The translations under genes and the position numbers were made by a program. 64,000 nt of DNA from positions 1,981,001 to 2,045,000 of the forward strand of contig NZ_CP085167.1 in NCBI RefSeq assembly GCF_022788715.1. Reading direction: 5' to 3'. Below are positions 17,177-25,990 of this stretch, one piece after another. This DNA is from Sulfitobacter sp. DSM 110093. GTDB taxonomy: Bacteria; Pseudomonadota; Alphaproteobacteria; Rhodobacterales; Rhodobacteraceae. The first letter of the stretch is position 1; every line of letters starts with the position of its first letter. Under the pieces are notes generated by a model that was not told the DNA's origin, ran no database searches, and was given only the letters and a program-made list of their open reading frames with translations.

Positions 17177-17433
17177 GCTGCATACTCATGAGCCTCTCAA
17201 GAGCCATCACCTCGCCGCCAAACCATAGGCACTGAAGGTCACCCAAGAGGTGTCGCTATATGCCCTAAAGACCTCACAGCTGCAGAGAAGCGCCTACGCC
17301 AGTCAACGGAGCAGCCCAGAACTCTCAGGGTGCGCATTGCAGCGCCAGATCAGCGCCTCCGTCAATGGTGGCTCCTAATCCCCCCGGTCGCAGAAAGCCC
17401 AAACGACACAGGTTTCCTGCCGTGGCTCCATCG
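17177..17433. other. 257-base gap right of the IS66 copy, no gene seen
   Basis: No open frame with a ribosome site was found on either strand. The target-site duplication joins this stretch to the region upstream of the ParB-like gene, so before the insertion the two formed one intergenic region of about 320 bases. Confidence 0.5.
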
Positions 17434-18198
17434 CTAATTCGTGAATGTGCAGAAAAAAGTGACCGACTGTGAAGTATCGTAGACGCGAACCTCTGCATCT
17501 TCGTAACTACAGACCTCATCGGTTGGACTTATAATGCTATAATTGGACAAAGAAGAACTCTCGATGACTACAGCCCATTCGGTTGGTTCTTTTGGGACTT
17601 TGCCGCGATGGACAATTCCTCCATCCGGTTCGGAAAGGAATGTGACCGCATAGCGTTTGGACGGCCAAAAACCTGCGTTCACTGCCACCACCTGCGCCGC
17701 ACTGGAATATCCGTTCTTAGCTAAGAAGCTGCCACCGATTTTATCGATCATGGTTGATAACTCAGAAGAGTAAGCTGCGGAACTCTCTAATTGCAGGGCT
17801 GGCTTATCGAGTATCTTTTCATCTATCGCGGCATCCATCGAAGGGACGGCGTAGCTGAAATCCCTGTCGCCTTCTTTTACCAACCAATAGCCATAGTCAC
17901 TGCTTTTGCTAGTTTCCTCGCCTATCGCCCCCACGACGCCCATAAGTACACCTACTTCCTTTCCGTCCAGTGTTTTGACGGGAACTTCTTCTGAAATAAA
18001 GAAGGGCATTTCGCAGCCGAGAACCCTAGCAACAGAGATCGCAGCACTTCCATTCTCGATGAGTATCTCGTCAGGTAGATCTTCGCTGGCGTTGCTAAAT
18101 TGCTCAGCAGTACACACGCTTGAAGCCTGCAATACCAAGGGCCAAGAACTTAGAATGACAGAGCCGAGCGATACCCAAAAACAATTCCAGCCAACCAC
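17434..18198 (-). CDS. Secreted protein of unknown function (partner of upstream membrane protein)
   Basis: 254 residues when started at the GTG 18198, which follows TAGAGGAAGAATAAAC, a good ribosome site. The frame is open 23 codons further upstream, but that part overlaps the neighbouring gene. The start gives a signal peptide (NCFWVSLGSVILSSWPLVLQ) followed by a mature part beginning near SSVCTAEQF. It has four later-placed cysteines (VLGCEMP, EVCSYED, TFFCTF, and the early SVCT) that could pair as disulfides. No family recognised. It begins 13 bases after the stop of the membrane-protein gene, so they form one operon. AT-rich compared with the host genes. Confidence 0.62.
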   Translation of the reverse strand: MVGWNCFWVSLGSVILSSWPLVLQASSVCTAEQFSNASEDLPDEILIENGSAAISVARVLGCEMPFFISEEVPVKTLDGKEVGVLMGVVGAIGEETSKSSDYGYWLVKEGDRDFSYAVPSMDAAIDEKILDKPALQLESSAAYSSELSTMIDKIGGSFLAKNGYSSAAQVVAVNAGFWPSKRYAVTFLSEPDGGIVHRGKVPKEPTEWAVVIESSSLSNYSIISPTDEVCSYEDAEVRVYDTSQSVTFFCTFTN

Positions 18199-18211
18199 GT
18201 TTATTCTTCCT

Positions 18212-18805
18212 CTAACTAGTCTTGGCAAGTGCGCCTCGCGCAGCCAAATAAATAGCTGCAGAGCCAAGGAGGCAAACGCTAAAGGCTTGCATCGCTATCA
18301 CTGATTTCAGAGGTCGAAACGCCCCCAAAAAGGCCTCCCGTGATGGATAAGAGTATGTAAGAAGCTCAACCAACTCCGCTTTGATTGAGTAGCCAAAGAA
18401 CAAAGAAAAGAAGGCACTTCCTACAAACACTGCCCCCAGCGAAATATCGAGCCGCCCTAGCGTCAGCCCCCTTTCGCTCGCAGTTCCCAAAGCGAAGCCA
18501 ACGATTACGAAAGTCGCTAGTGTCCACGTTGAAAGTAATGATGCCAGTTCGTCGGTCCGATCAAGCAGATCGATAGGCACTGCAATCTCCGTCTGACCCG
18601 GTTGGAGCGTAGTGATCTCATCAGCTAATCCTAGGATACTGCTGCCGCCCCACCAGAAAACTAGCAAAAGCAAGATACATTCAAGAAATAGCAGAAAAGG
18701 ATACGAGAAGAAGGTTCGCGTACGACTAACCAACGCATATCCCCCAATATGAACTAACCAAACGCTGACACAAAAAGGGATTCGCTTCAACGCGCACACG
18801 AACAA
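18212..18805 (-). CDS. Four-helix inner-membrane protein of unknown function
   Basis: 197 residues with probable membrane segments at about 32-54 (YPFLLFLECILLLLVFWWGG), 92-110, 122-142 and 168-190, and an N-terminal hydrophobic stretch at 9-27. A soluble loop (residues ~58-88, TTLQPGQTEIAVPIDLLDRT) separates the first pair. No catalytic motif seen and no family recognised. It leads a two-gene unit with the secreted protein at 17434-18198. Being next to the right end of the element, it looks like cargo rather than a mobility gene. Confidence 0.6.
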   Translation of the reverse strand: MFVCALKRIPFCVSVWLVHIGGYALVSRTRTFFSYPFLLFLECILLLLVFWWGGSSILGLADEITTLQPGQTEIAVPIDLLDRTDELASLLSTWTLATFVIVGFALGTASERGLTLGRLDISLGAVFVGSAFFSLFFGYSIKAELVELLTYSYPSREAFLGAFRPLKSVIAMQAFSVCLLGSAAIYLAARGALAKTS

Positions 18806-18835
18806 GAAATACGAGACACCACTTCCGGTACTATC

Positions 18836-18858
18836 GCGTGTGTGGGAGACGTGTGTGG
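18836..18858 (+). repeat. Right arm-type repeat pair of the tRNA-Ser element
   Basis: CGTGTGTGG occurs twice, 13 bases apart, matching the left-end unit at 10932-10954 in 21 of 23 positions and in the same orientation. It is 64 bases from the tRNA core repeat. Confidence 0.6.
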
Positions 18859-18921
18859 TGACCTGCTGAAAGGAAAGGTTTTACCCACTTATATCAACTA
18901 GTTAACAGCCGCACGGCACGT

Positions 18922-18939
18922 TGGCGGAGGAGGTGGGAT
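18922..18939 (+). repeat. Right attachment repeat (attR) inside tRNA-Ser
   Basis: Identical 18 bases to 10854-10871. Mismatches begin on both sides. It covers the 3' CCA through the first base pairs of the T arm. Confidence 0.88.
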
Positions 18940-19011
18940 TCGAACCCACGGTACGCTCTCACGCACGCCGGTTTTCAAGACCGGTGCATTCGACCACTCT
19001 GCCACTCCTCC
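18922..19011 (-). tRNA. tRNA-Ser(TGA)
   Basis: Read on the minus strand: acceptor GGAGGAG (19011-19005) pairs with CTCCTCC (18932-18926), followed by G73 and an encoded CCA. The anticodon loop holds TGA within CTTGAAAA, there is a long variable arm as expected for serine, and the T loop reads GTTCGAATC. The gene is 90 bases including CCA. It is the intact attachment target of the element to its left; its 3' end was restored by the element's copy. Confidence 0.97.
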
Positions 19012-19258
19012 GCAGCACGCTCCTCCTAGAGCGCTCTGATTGATTCGGCAAATACACATTTTCGCCCCCTAACCCCCAGCACAACCTTGGGGAAATTCGC
19101 CGATCTTCTGTCGGCGGCCTTTTCACAGGCGCTTGGTCAGGTTATCGTGCGCCAAAGCCCCTTTCAGAGGGGCGTAGGGCGTGCCGATCCAACGGCGCGA
19201 CATTCTCGCGGGACATGGGTCGCGATGCGCGACGACAGCAGGCAAGGACATCAAAGGC

Positions 19259-20164
19259 ATGAGCAGGGACAATCAACCGTTGCGCACCAAGAAACGCCGC
19301 GCAGCGGGCTTAGGTGTGAGCATTCTCGCAATCGGATTGCTGGCAGGTTGTGAGGGCGGCGATTTCAGCCTGCCCTTCGGCGCAAAGGACGGCGCCAGCG
19401 CGCCGCGCAGCACCTCGACCAAGCTGGTTGAGCGCGATGTCGAAGCACCCGAAGTATTCTCGGCCACAGATGAGGGCCTTTGGGACGGTCGCCCCTCGCT
19501 CGGCGGGGTCTGGGTGGCGCACCCTGACGTGACCGAACCTGAGCGCGTGATCGTCCGCAATGAGGCCAATGGCAAATTCGTGATCGGCGCGCTGTTCCGG
19601 CGCGAGCGGGAACTGCCCGGCCCGAAATTGCAAATCTCTTCGGACGCTGCCGCGGCACTTGGCATTCTGGCGGGCGCCCCGGCGCCGCTCAACGTAACCG
19701 CGTTGCGCCGCGAAGAAAGCGCGGCACCTGAGGAAAGCTTTGAGGCGGAAAATACCGGCGATGCGACAAGCGCCATTGCCGCCCCGGCCCCCGTGACAGC
19801 CACAGCGTTGGAGCCTGCCGCGACGGCACCGGCCAAGGCGTCCGCCACCGCGACAGCCAGCACCACACCGGCCGCGGCAGCGCCCGCACCTACAGCCCAG
19901 AAACCTGCACGCCCGGCGGCGGGTGCCAAGCTATCCAAACCCTTCGTGCAACTGGGCATCTTTAGTGTGGAGGCCAACGCCACCCGCACCGCCAAACAGA
20001 TGCGCGGCGCGGGCATGGTGCCCACCGTCAAAGAAAGCTCAATTAACAACAAACCCTTTTGGCGCGTGGTGATCGGCCCCGCCACAAGCCAATCCGAACT
20101 CGACAGCCTTCTCAAGAAGGTCAAAGCTGAGGGCTTTACCGACGCCTACGCCGTGTCGAACTGA
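19259..20164 (+). CDS. SPOR-domain lipoprotein
   Basis: 301 residues. The N-terminus has a basic stretch, a hydrophobic segment and lipobox (ILAIGLLAGC), so it is probably lipid-anchored. Low-complexity Ala/Pro/Thr linker spans ~165-225. The C-terminal ~75 residues (FVQLGIFSVEANATRTAKQM ... PFWRVVIGPATSQSELDSLL) form a SPOR domain that binds denuded septal peptidoglycan. The ATG at 19259 is preferred because earlier in-frame starts add sequence before the lipoprotein signal. It is 14 bases before the D,D-carboxypeptidase gene, consistent with a joint cell-wall role. Confidence 0.85.
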   Translation: MSRDNQPLRTKKRRAAGLGVSILAIGLLAGCEGGDFSLPFGAKDGASAPRSTSTKLVERDVEAPEVFSATDEGLWDGRPSLGGVWVAHPDVTEPERVIVRNEANGKFVIGALFRRERELPGPKLQISSDAAAALGILAGAPAPLNVTALRREESAAPEESFEAENTGDATSAIAAPAPVTATALEPAATAPAKASATATASTTPAAAAPAPTAQKPARPAAGAKLSKPFVQLGIFSVEANATRTAKQMRGAGMVPTVKESSINNKPFWRVVIGPATSQSELDSLLKKVKAEGFTDAYAVSN

Positions 20165-20178
20165 CAAAACCGGAGGAA

Positions 20179-21378
20179 ATGCTTCCTATGATCCGCCTTT
20201 TTGCCGCCACCGTGGCACTGGTGCTCACGCTCCAGCCTGCCGCCGCTTTCGACACCCGCGCCACCGCCGCCTATGTGCTGGACCAAACCACCGGCACCGT
20301 GCTGCTGGCCAAGAACGCGGATGAACCGCTGCCGCCTGCATCGATGTCCAAGCTGATGACGCTTTATATGGCTTTTGAGGCCGTCGAGCGTGGCAAGCAG
20401 AATGGCGGGCTTGATCTGGTTGAGGAATTGCCGGTGTCCGAACACGCCATGTCCTATGGCGGCTCGACAATGTTCCTCGACACCACCGACCGCGTGTCGG
20501 TCGAAGACCTGATCCGTGGTGTCATCGTTCTGTCTGGCAACGACGCCAGCGCCGTGATCGCCGAGGCGCTCAGCCCCGATGGCACGGAATACGGCTTTGC
20601 CCGGCTGATGACACAGCGTGCGCAGCAGATGGGAATGACCAATTCCACCTTCGCCAATTCCAACGGCTGGCCGCAGGCCGGGCATCTGATGTCGGTGCGT
20701 GACCTCGGTCTGCTGGCGAACCGGATCATCTCGGATTACCCGCAATTCTATCCGCTTTTTGCCGAACGCGAGTTTGCCTTTGATGGCCGCGCGCCGCAGA
20801 ACAAGACCAACCGCAACCCTTTGCTGGGCCTTGGCATCGGCGCGGATGGCCTGAAAACCGGTCACACCAATGAGGCAGGATATGGGCTTGTCGGCTCGGC
20901 CAAGCAGGGCGATCGCCGGGTGATCTTTGTGCTTTCCGGCCTCGACAGTGCAGCTGCCCGCGCACAAGAAGCTGAATCGGTTGTCAATTGGGCCTTCCGC
21001 CAATTCACCCAGCGTGATCTGGGCGAAGCAGGCACACAGATCGCCGAAGCGCCTGTGGCGCTTGGCACCACCCAATCTGTGGGGCTTGAACTGAAGGACA
21101 ATCTGTCGATGCTGGTGCCCGTCACTGGCGGCGATGAAATCGAGGCCGAGGTGATCTACACCGGCCCGTTCCAAGCGCCGATCAGCAAGGGTGACGAATT
21201 GGGCGAATTGGTAATCGATCGGGGCGAATTGCCAGCCATGCGCGTGCCGCTGGTGGCGTCCGCCTCCATCTCGCCGGGCGGTTTCATGGTCAAGATGACT
21301 GCCGCCGCAATGCATCTGATGAACCGCCTCAACGCCGGGCCGCAGGCCGCCCCCGAAGTGGAAGCGGAAGCTTCGTGA
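20179..21378 (+). CDS. dacC: D-alanyl-D-alanine carboxypeptidase (PBP5/6 type)
   Basis: Trims the terminal D-Ala of peptidoglycan pentapeptides in the periplasm. The 399-residue serine-type enzyme has a signal peptide (IRLFAATVALVLTLQPAAA), the SxxK motif in PASMSKLMTLYM, SGN in VLSGNDASAV, and KTG in GADGLKTGHTNEAGYG, all three active-site motifs of the family. A C-terminal PBP5-type beta domain and an amphipathic end (FMVKMTAAAMHLMNRL) would hold it on the membrane surface. ATGs at 20179 and 20188 are both possible. The end overlaps tmk. The gene letter is assigned by analogy. Confidence 0.93.
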   Translation: MLPMIRLFAATVALVLTLQPAAAFDTRATAAYVLDQTTGTVLLAKNADEPLPPASMSKLMTLYMAFEAVERGKQNGGLDLVEELPVSEHAMSYGGSTMFLDTTDRVSVEDLIRGVIVLSGNDASAVIAEALSPDGTEYGFARLMTQRAQQMGMTNSTFANSNGWPQAGHLMSVRDLGLLANRIISDYPQFYPLFAEREFAFDGRAPQNKTNRNPLLGLGIGADGLKTGHTNEAGYGLVGSAKQGDRRVIFVLSGLDSAAARAQEAESVVNWAFRQFTQRDLGEAGTQIAEAPVALGTTQSVGLELKDNLSMLVPVTGGDEIEAEVIYTGPFQAPISKGDELGELVIDRGELPAMRVPLVASASISPGGFMVKMTAAAMHLMNRLNAGPQAAPEVEAEAS

Positions 21379-22019
21379 CGACTATAGAAAAGACCCGCAC
21401 GTCGGGTCTGTTTGTCACCTTTGAAGGCATCGACGGCTCGGGCAAATCGACCCAAGCACGGCTTTTGGCGGATCATCTGAGGGCGCAGGGCCGCGACGTG
21501 GTCCTGACCCGTGAGCCAGGCGGCAGCCCCGGGGCCGAGGAAATACGCGCGCTGGTTCTGCAGGGCGATCCGGACCGCTGGTCGGCGCAGACTGAAATCT
21601 TGCTTTTCACCGCCGCGCGACGTGACCATCTGGAGCGGACCATCCGCCCCGCGCTTGAAGCAGGAAAGATCGTCATCTGCGACCGTTTCGCTGACAGCAC
21701 GCGGATGTATCAGGGTCTTTCGCGTGGTGATCTGCGCCAAATGGTCGATGATCTACACGAGCTGATGATCGGGGTGGAACCTGACCTGACCATTTTGATC
21801 GACATGGACCCGGCCAACGGACTGGAACGCGCCCTGTCGCGCCAGACGGCAGAGGAACGGTTCGAGGATTTCGGCGTCGAGCTACAGGCCCAGATGCGGG
21901 CGGGTTTTCTCAGCCTTGCCGAGGAATTCAGCCACCGTTTCCAAGTGATCGACGGAGGCCGCGATATTGACAGCGTGGCGCGTGATGTGACCACGACCGT
22001 GACCGCGCGTTTGGGCTGA
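21375..22019 (+). CDS. tmk: Thymidylate kinase
   Basis: Phosphorylates dTMP to dTDP. The 214-residue protein has P-loop FEGIDGSGKSTQ (residues 16-27), the DR(F/Y) motif CDRFADSTRMYQG, TREPGGSPGAEEIR, and a C-terminal lid. It starts at a GTG that overlaps the stop of the carboxypeptidase by four bases. It is followed by holB, a common tmk-holB arrangement. Confidence 0.96.
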   Translation: MTTIEKTRTSGLFVTFEGIDGSGKSTQARLLADHLRAQGRDVVLTREPGGSPGAEEIRALVLQGDPDRWSAQTEILLFTAARRDHLERTIRPALEAGKIVICDRFADSTRMYQGLSRGDLRQMVDDLHELMIGVEPDLTILIDMDPANGLERALSRQTAEERFEDFGVELQAQMRAGFLSLAEEFSHRFQVIDGGRDIDSVARDVTTTVTARLG

Positions 22020-22071
22020 TCTAACCGCCCTGCCCGCTTCCCTCTGCAGCGAAACATGCTAGACCGATGCC

Positions 22072-23184
22072 ATGACAGATGACGCCCCCCAGCCAGACCG
22101 CGTAGAAGGCGCCCGCCACCCGCGCGATACGCCGAAACTGATCGGCCAAGGCACAGCCGAGGCGGCTTTTCTTGACGCCTTTAACAGTGGCAAACTGCAC
22201 CACGCTTGGATGCTGACCGGCCCACGCGGTGTGGGTAAGGCGACGCTCGCGTGGCGCATCGCGCGTTTTCTATTGGCAACGCCTGATCCGAATGGCGGCA
22301 TGTTCGATCTGCCCCCGGCTGAAACGCTGGACATTGACCCAGAACACCCCGTCGCCCGCCGTGTGGCCGCCGGGGCCGAAGCCGGTCTGAAATCCGTAAC
22401 CCGCACGATCAACCCCGACACCAAGCGGATGCGCAAGCAAATCGTGGTGGACGATATTCGCGCGCTGAACGGGTTCTTTCAGATGTCCGCCGCTGATGGG
22501 GGGCGCCGGGTGGTCATCATCGACGACGCGGATGAGATGAACCCCAACGCCGCTAACGCACTACTCAAAATGCTCGAAGAGCCGCCCGAGCGGGCCATTC
22601 TGCTGCTGCTCAGCCACCAACCCTCTAGCTTGTTGCCCACCATCCGTTCGCGCTGCCGCACGCTGCGGTTGGGCACGCTCGACGCGGACCAGATGGCCGA
22701 GGCGCTGGCCGGTTCCGGGGTAGAGGTCGAAGGCGACCCCGCCGCACTGTCCGAGCTTTCCGGTGGGTCGGTCGGCGGCGCGCTGCGCTTGTCGCTGATG
22801 GGTGGGGTCAAAACCTATGCCGATCTCGTGGGGCTGATCTCCTCGCTGCCGCAACTCGACCGGGGCCGCGCCATCAAACTGGCCGAAGCCGCAGCACAGC
22901 GCGGGGCCGAGGCCAAGCTCGACCTGCTCTTTACCCTGCTTGACCTGCTGCTGGTCCGTCTGGCACGCACCGGGGCCACCGGCGCGCCGCCTGCGCAGGC
23001 CGCTTGCCCCGATGAAATCGCCGTGCTGCAACGCCTCTCTCCCAACCCCGCACAGGGCCGCGCTTGGGCCGATGCCGCACAGCAGATATTTGACCGCGCC
23101 CGTCACGGGCTGGCGGTGAACCTTGACCCTGCCGCGCTGGTCCTAGATACCCTGCGGCAGATAGGCCAGACGGCGCCGCGATAG
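22072..23184 (+). CDS. holB: DNA polymerase III subunit delta' (HolB)
   Basis: Clamp-loader subunit of the replicase. The 370-residue AAA+ protein has a P-loop-like GPRGVGKATLAWRIARFL, sensor regions and the DDADEMNPNAANALLKMLEEPP segment with LLLSHQPSSLLPTIRSRC, which identifies clamp-loader delta'/gamma family members. The tmk-holB-tatD order is widely conserved. No DnaX-length C-terminus is present. Confidence 0.93.
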   Translation: MTDDAPQPDRVEGARHPRDTPKLIGQGTAEAAFLDAFNSGKLHHAWMLTGPRGVGKATLAWRIARFLLATPDPNGGMFDLPPAETLDIDPEHPVARRVAAGAEAGLKSVTRTINPDTKRMRKQIVVDDIRALNGFFQMSAADGGRRVVIIDDADEMNPNAANALLKMLEEPPERAILLLLSHQPSSLLPTIRSRCRTLRLGTLDADQMAEALAGSGVEVEGDPAALSELSGGSVGGALRLSLMGGVKTYADLVGLISSLPQLDRGRAIKLAEAAAQRGAEAKLDLLFTLLDLLLVRLARTGATGAPPAQAACPDEIAVLQRLSPNPAQGRAWADAAQQIFDRARHGLAVNLDPAALVLDTLRQIGQTAPR

Positions 23185-23197
23185 CCGAAAGGACAGC

Positions 23198-24004
23198 ATG
23201 ACCGAGACGCCCCACATCACCGACAGCCATTGCCACCTCGACTTCGAGAGCTTGCAAGAAGACCTGCCCGCCGTCATCGCCCGCGCCGCTGACGCAGGCG
23301 TCACGCGCATGGTGACCATCTGCACCCGGCTAAAGAATGAGCCCGCCGTGCGCGCCATTGCCGAGGCGCATGATCCGGTGTTCTACGCCGCGGGCACCCA
23401 CCCGATGTCCGCCGCCGAAGAGCCCCTGACTTCCGTCGACGAACTACTCTCCCTGACCCAGCACCCAAAGATGGTCGGCATCGGTGAGACTGGCCTTGAT
23501 TACCACTACACCGCCGAGAGCGCGGAGGTGCAAAAAACCTCCCTGCGCATCCATATCGCGGCGGCGCGGGAAAGTGGCCTGCCGCTGATCATCCATGCGC
23601 GTGACGCGGATGACGATATGGCCCGCATCCTGCGCGAGGAACACGCGCAAGGTGCCTATTCCTGTGTCATGCATTGCTTCTCCTCCTCCGCTGAACTGGC
23701 GCGTGCTGCGCTGGAACTGGGGTTTTACCTGTCGATGTCCGGCATCACCGCCTTCCCCAAGTCGCAGGATCTGCGCGACATTTTCGCCGCCGCCCCGCTC
23801 GACCGTATCTTGGTGGAAACCGACGCGCCCTACCTCGCGCCGCCCCCGCATCGTGGTAAGCCGAATGAGCCTGCCTTCACCGCCCATACCGCCCGCCGCG
23901 GGGCTGAGACCTTTGGCCTCGACTACGCAGACTTCGCGGCCCGCACGCAGGAGAATTTCGAGCGGCTCTTTGCGAAAGCCGCCGCTTGGGAGCCCGCGCG
24001 CTGA
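23198..24004 (+). CDS. tatD: TatD-family metal-dependent hydrolase
   Basis: 268-residue TIM-barrel metallohydrolase, probably a 3'-5' exonuclease or D-aminoacyl-tRNA-type deacylase (YcfH/YabD group). Metal ligands are visible in ITDSHCHLDF (H-x-H), VGIGETGLDYHY (Glu), PLIIHARDADDDM (His), CVMHCFSS (His) and ILVETDAPYLAPPPHRGKPN (Asp). Follows holB by 13 bases and overlaps the next gene by one base. Confidence 0.93.
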   Translation: MTETPHITDSHCHLDFESLQEDLPAVIARAADAGVTRMVTICTRLKNEPAVRAIAEAHDPVFYAAGTHPMSAAEEPLTSVDELLSLTQHPKMVGIGETGLDYHYTAESAEVQKTSLRIHIAAARESGLPLIIHARDADDDMARILREEHAQGAYSCVMHCFSSSAELARAALELGFYLSMSGITAFPKSQDLRDIFAAAPLDRILVETDAPYLAPPPHRGKPNEPAFTAHTARRGAETFGLDYADFAARTQENFERLFAKAAAWEPAR

Positions 24005-24801
24005 TGGCCGAATTGCGCGTCACCATATTGGGCAGCGGATCGTCCGGGGGCGTGCCGCGGATCGGGGGCCACTGGGGCGCTTGCGACCCGAATGAACCCA
24101 AGAACGCCCGCCGCCGCTGCTCGATCCTTGTGGAGCGGGTGACGGAGGCAGGCACCACCACCGTATTGATCGACACCTCCCCCGACATGCGCAGCCAACT
24201 TCTCGACGCGGGCGTCGGAAGGCTCGATGCGGTGATCTATACCCATGCCCATGCGGACCACGTGCACGGGCTGGATGACCTGCGCATGGTCGTGATGAAC
24301 ATGCGCGCGCGGCTGCCGGTCTGGGCAGATGCGCCGACGCGCGACGCGCTGATTGAACGGTTTGGCTATGCCTTTGTGCAGCCCGAATGGTCCAGCTATC
24401 CGCCGATCCTCGATATGCATGACATCACCGGAGAGGTCAGCATCGACGGCCCCGGCGGCACGCTGGAATTCACACCCTTCACCGTGACCCACGGCAATAT
24501 CGACGCGCTTGGTTTTCGCTTTGATGACATCGTCTATTTGCCCGATGTCTCGGCCATACCGGATGCGTGCTGGCCGATGATGGATAACCTGAGCTGCTGG
24601 ATCGTCGATGCGCTGCGCCGTGACCCACACCCGACCCATAGCCATTTGGCGCAGACGTTGGAGTGGATCGACCGGGTGCAGCCAAAAACGGCTGTGCTTA
24701 CCAATCTGCATAATGATCTTGATTACCAGACCCTCGCCGCTGAGACAGCCGCGCACATTCAACCGGCCTATGATGGGCTGACCCTGCATTTCCCCCTCTG
24801 A
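24004..24801 (+). CDS. PhnP-like metallo-beta-lactamase-fold phosphodiesterase
   Basis: 265-residue hydrolase with LGSGSSGGVPRIGGHWGACD at the N-terminus, the metal motif YTHAHADHVHGLDDLR, and conserved histidine in TVTHGN, matching the PhnP/RNase Z-like group. ATG shares one base with the tatD stop (TGATG). In this genomic setting, with no phn genes around, it may process cyclic nucleotide phosphates rather than phosphonate intermediates. The substrate is uncertain. Confidence 0.85.
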   Translation: MAELRVTILGSGSSGGVPRIGGHWGACDPNEPKNARRRCSILVERVTEAGTTTVLIDTSPDMRSQLLDAGVGRLDAVIYTHAHADHVHGLDDLRMVVMNMRARLPVWADAPTRDALIERFGYAFVQPEWSSYPPILDMHDITGEVSIDGPGGTLEFTPFTVTHGNIDALGFRFDDIVYLPDVSAIPDACWPMMDNLSCWIVDALRRDPHPTHSHLAQTLEWIDRVQPKTAVLTNLHNDLDYQTLAAETAAHIQPAYDGLTLHFPL

Positions 24802-24834
24802 CGAGGCATTCCGCGCTTTTTAAAGGCCATATTC

Positions 24835-25764
24835 GTGCAAACTCTTTTAGACGTCATCCTGCCGGTCTTTCTTGTTATTGGTTTTGGGTATGTCGCCGTC
24901 TGGCGCGGACTTTTCCCCGTCTCTGGCATCGACGGGGTGATGAAGTTCACCCAGAATTTCGCCATCCCCTGCCTGCTGTTCCAAGCCATTGCCCGCATTG
25001 ACCTGTCCAGCAGCTATGACCCGCGCCTTCTGGGCAGTTTCTACGGCGGTGCGGCGCTTTGCTTTGCGCTTGGCATTCTAGGCGCGCGGGTGCTGTTTCG
25101 ACGCGACTGGGAGGACAGCGTCGCGATTGGGTTCTGCTGTCTTTTCTCAAATTCGATTCTGTTGGGCCTGCCAATCACCGAACGCGCCTACGGTGCCGAC
25201 TCGCTGGCCGGGAACTATGCGATTCTGTCGTTCCATGCCCCTTTCTGCTATGGCTTGGGGATCACGGTGATGGAGTTCGTGCGCAACCGGGGGCAGTCGG
25301 GTCTGTCGCTTTTACGCAATGTCAGCCGCGCGATGTTCCGCAATGCTTTGGTCATAGCGATTCTGGGGGGCTTCGCCGTTAACCTCAGCGGTCTGCCGAT
25401 TCCCGGCGTGGTGGATGACGCCCTGTCGCTGATTGTACGCGCCGCCCTGCCAGCGGCCCTCTTCGCCCTTGGTGGGATCTTGCTTCAGTACAAGCCCGAA
25501 GGCGATATGAAAGCGATCCTTATGGTCTGTGCGATTGCGCTATTGGTGCACCCTGCACTGGTCTGGACCTTTGGCACCGCGCTTGATCTGCCGCAGGCGG
25601 GATTTCGGTCCGGCGTGCTGACGGCGGCGATGGCACCGGGGTTCAACGCCTATATTTTTGCCAATATGTACGGCCGCGCGCGGCGTGTGGCAGCCAGTTC
25701 GGTCCTGATCGCGACGGGCAGTTCGATCCTGACGGTTTGGCTCTGGCTGAGTGTGCTGGGCTAA
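24835..25764 (+). CDS. AEC-family (auxin efflux carrier-like) transporter
   Basis: 309-residue integral membrane protein with about ten hydrophobic segments, starting at GTG after AAAGG. It has the AEC/PIN-family features MKFTQNFAIPCLLFQAIA near residue 40 and the second-half MAPGFNAYIFANMY. Bacterial members export or import small organic acids such as malonate or malate. The substrate cannot be told here. It is the last host gene before the tRNA-Leu element. Confidence 0.82.
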   Translation: MQTLLDVILPVFLVIGFGYVAVWRGLFPVSGIDGVMKFTQNFAIPCLLFQAIARIDLSSSYDPRLLGSFYGGAALCFALGILGARVLFRRDWEDSVAIGFCCLFSNSILLGLPITERAYGADSLAGNYAILSFHAPFCYGLGITVMEFVRNRGQSGLSLLRNVSRAMFRNALVIAILGGFAVNLSGLPIPGVVDDALSLIVRAALPAALFALGGILLQYKPEGDMKAILMVCAIALLVHPALVWTFGTALDLPQAGFRSGVLTAAMAPGFNAYIFANMYGRARRVAASSVLIATGSSILTVWLWLSVLG

Positions 25765-25822
25765 GCCTCAGCGGCGATTCACCCAGCGAACGCCGTGCAG
25801 CATTTGCAATCATAAGGGGATA

Positions 25823-25877
25823 AGTGGTGCGGGTGAAGGGACTCGAACCCCCACGCCATAGGCGCCAGAACCTAAAT
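25823..25877 (+). repeat. Left attachment repeat (attL), truncated tRNA-Leu 3' half
   Basis: 55 bases identical to 35412-35466: the tRNA-Leu 3' end from just past CCA back to the anticodon loop (ends ...CCTAAAT). The next base on each side differs. It is therefore a tRNA fragment, not a functional tRNA. Confidence 0.97.
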
Positions 25878-25947
25878 TTAACGAAGACTTCGCGCAATCA
25901 ATCAGTTAGCAATTTTATTTCGCAGGACATAGTTCGTACGAACCGTG

Positions 25948-25960
25948 AAACCGCGAAACC
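25948..25960 (+). repeat. Left copy of 13-bp arm-type repeat
   Basis: AAACCGCGAAACC, repeated identically and in the same orientation at 35342-35354 just inside the other end; both are followed within two bases by TACACT. A further degenerate copy, ACCGTGAAACC, lies at 25942-25952. A candidate site for the integrase arm-binding domain. Confidence 0.5.
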
Positions 25961-25990
25961 GCTACACTCTATCTTTGCTGAGTGCAGCAC

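Larger units (their letters stand above)
10854..18939. mobile_element. 8.1-kb integrative element in tRNA-Ser(TGA)
   Basis: Bounded by an 18-bp perfect direct repeat, the right copy being the 3' end of an intact tRNA-Ser. It contains a tyrosine integrase next to the left end, a serine resolvase, a small anchored protein, a ParB-like protein, an IS66 insertion and a two-gene membrane/secreted unit. Base composition is visibly more AT-rich than the flanking thi and dac genes, especially 17.4-18.9 kb. No conjugation, replication or capsid genes are seen, so it looks like a small genomic island that would need help to move between cells. Confidence 0.85.

Noticed and set aside
25823..25877. A second tRNA-Leu gene
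   Set aside because: Only the 3' 53 bases are present; the sequence after the anticodon loop (TTAACGAAG...) cannot form the D arm or acceptor 5' strand.
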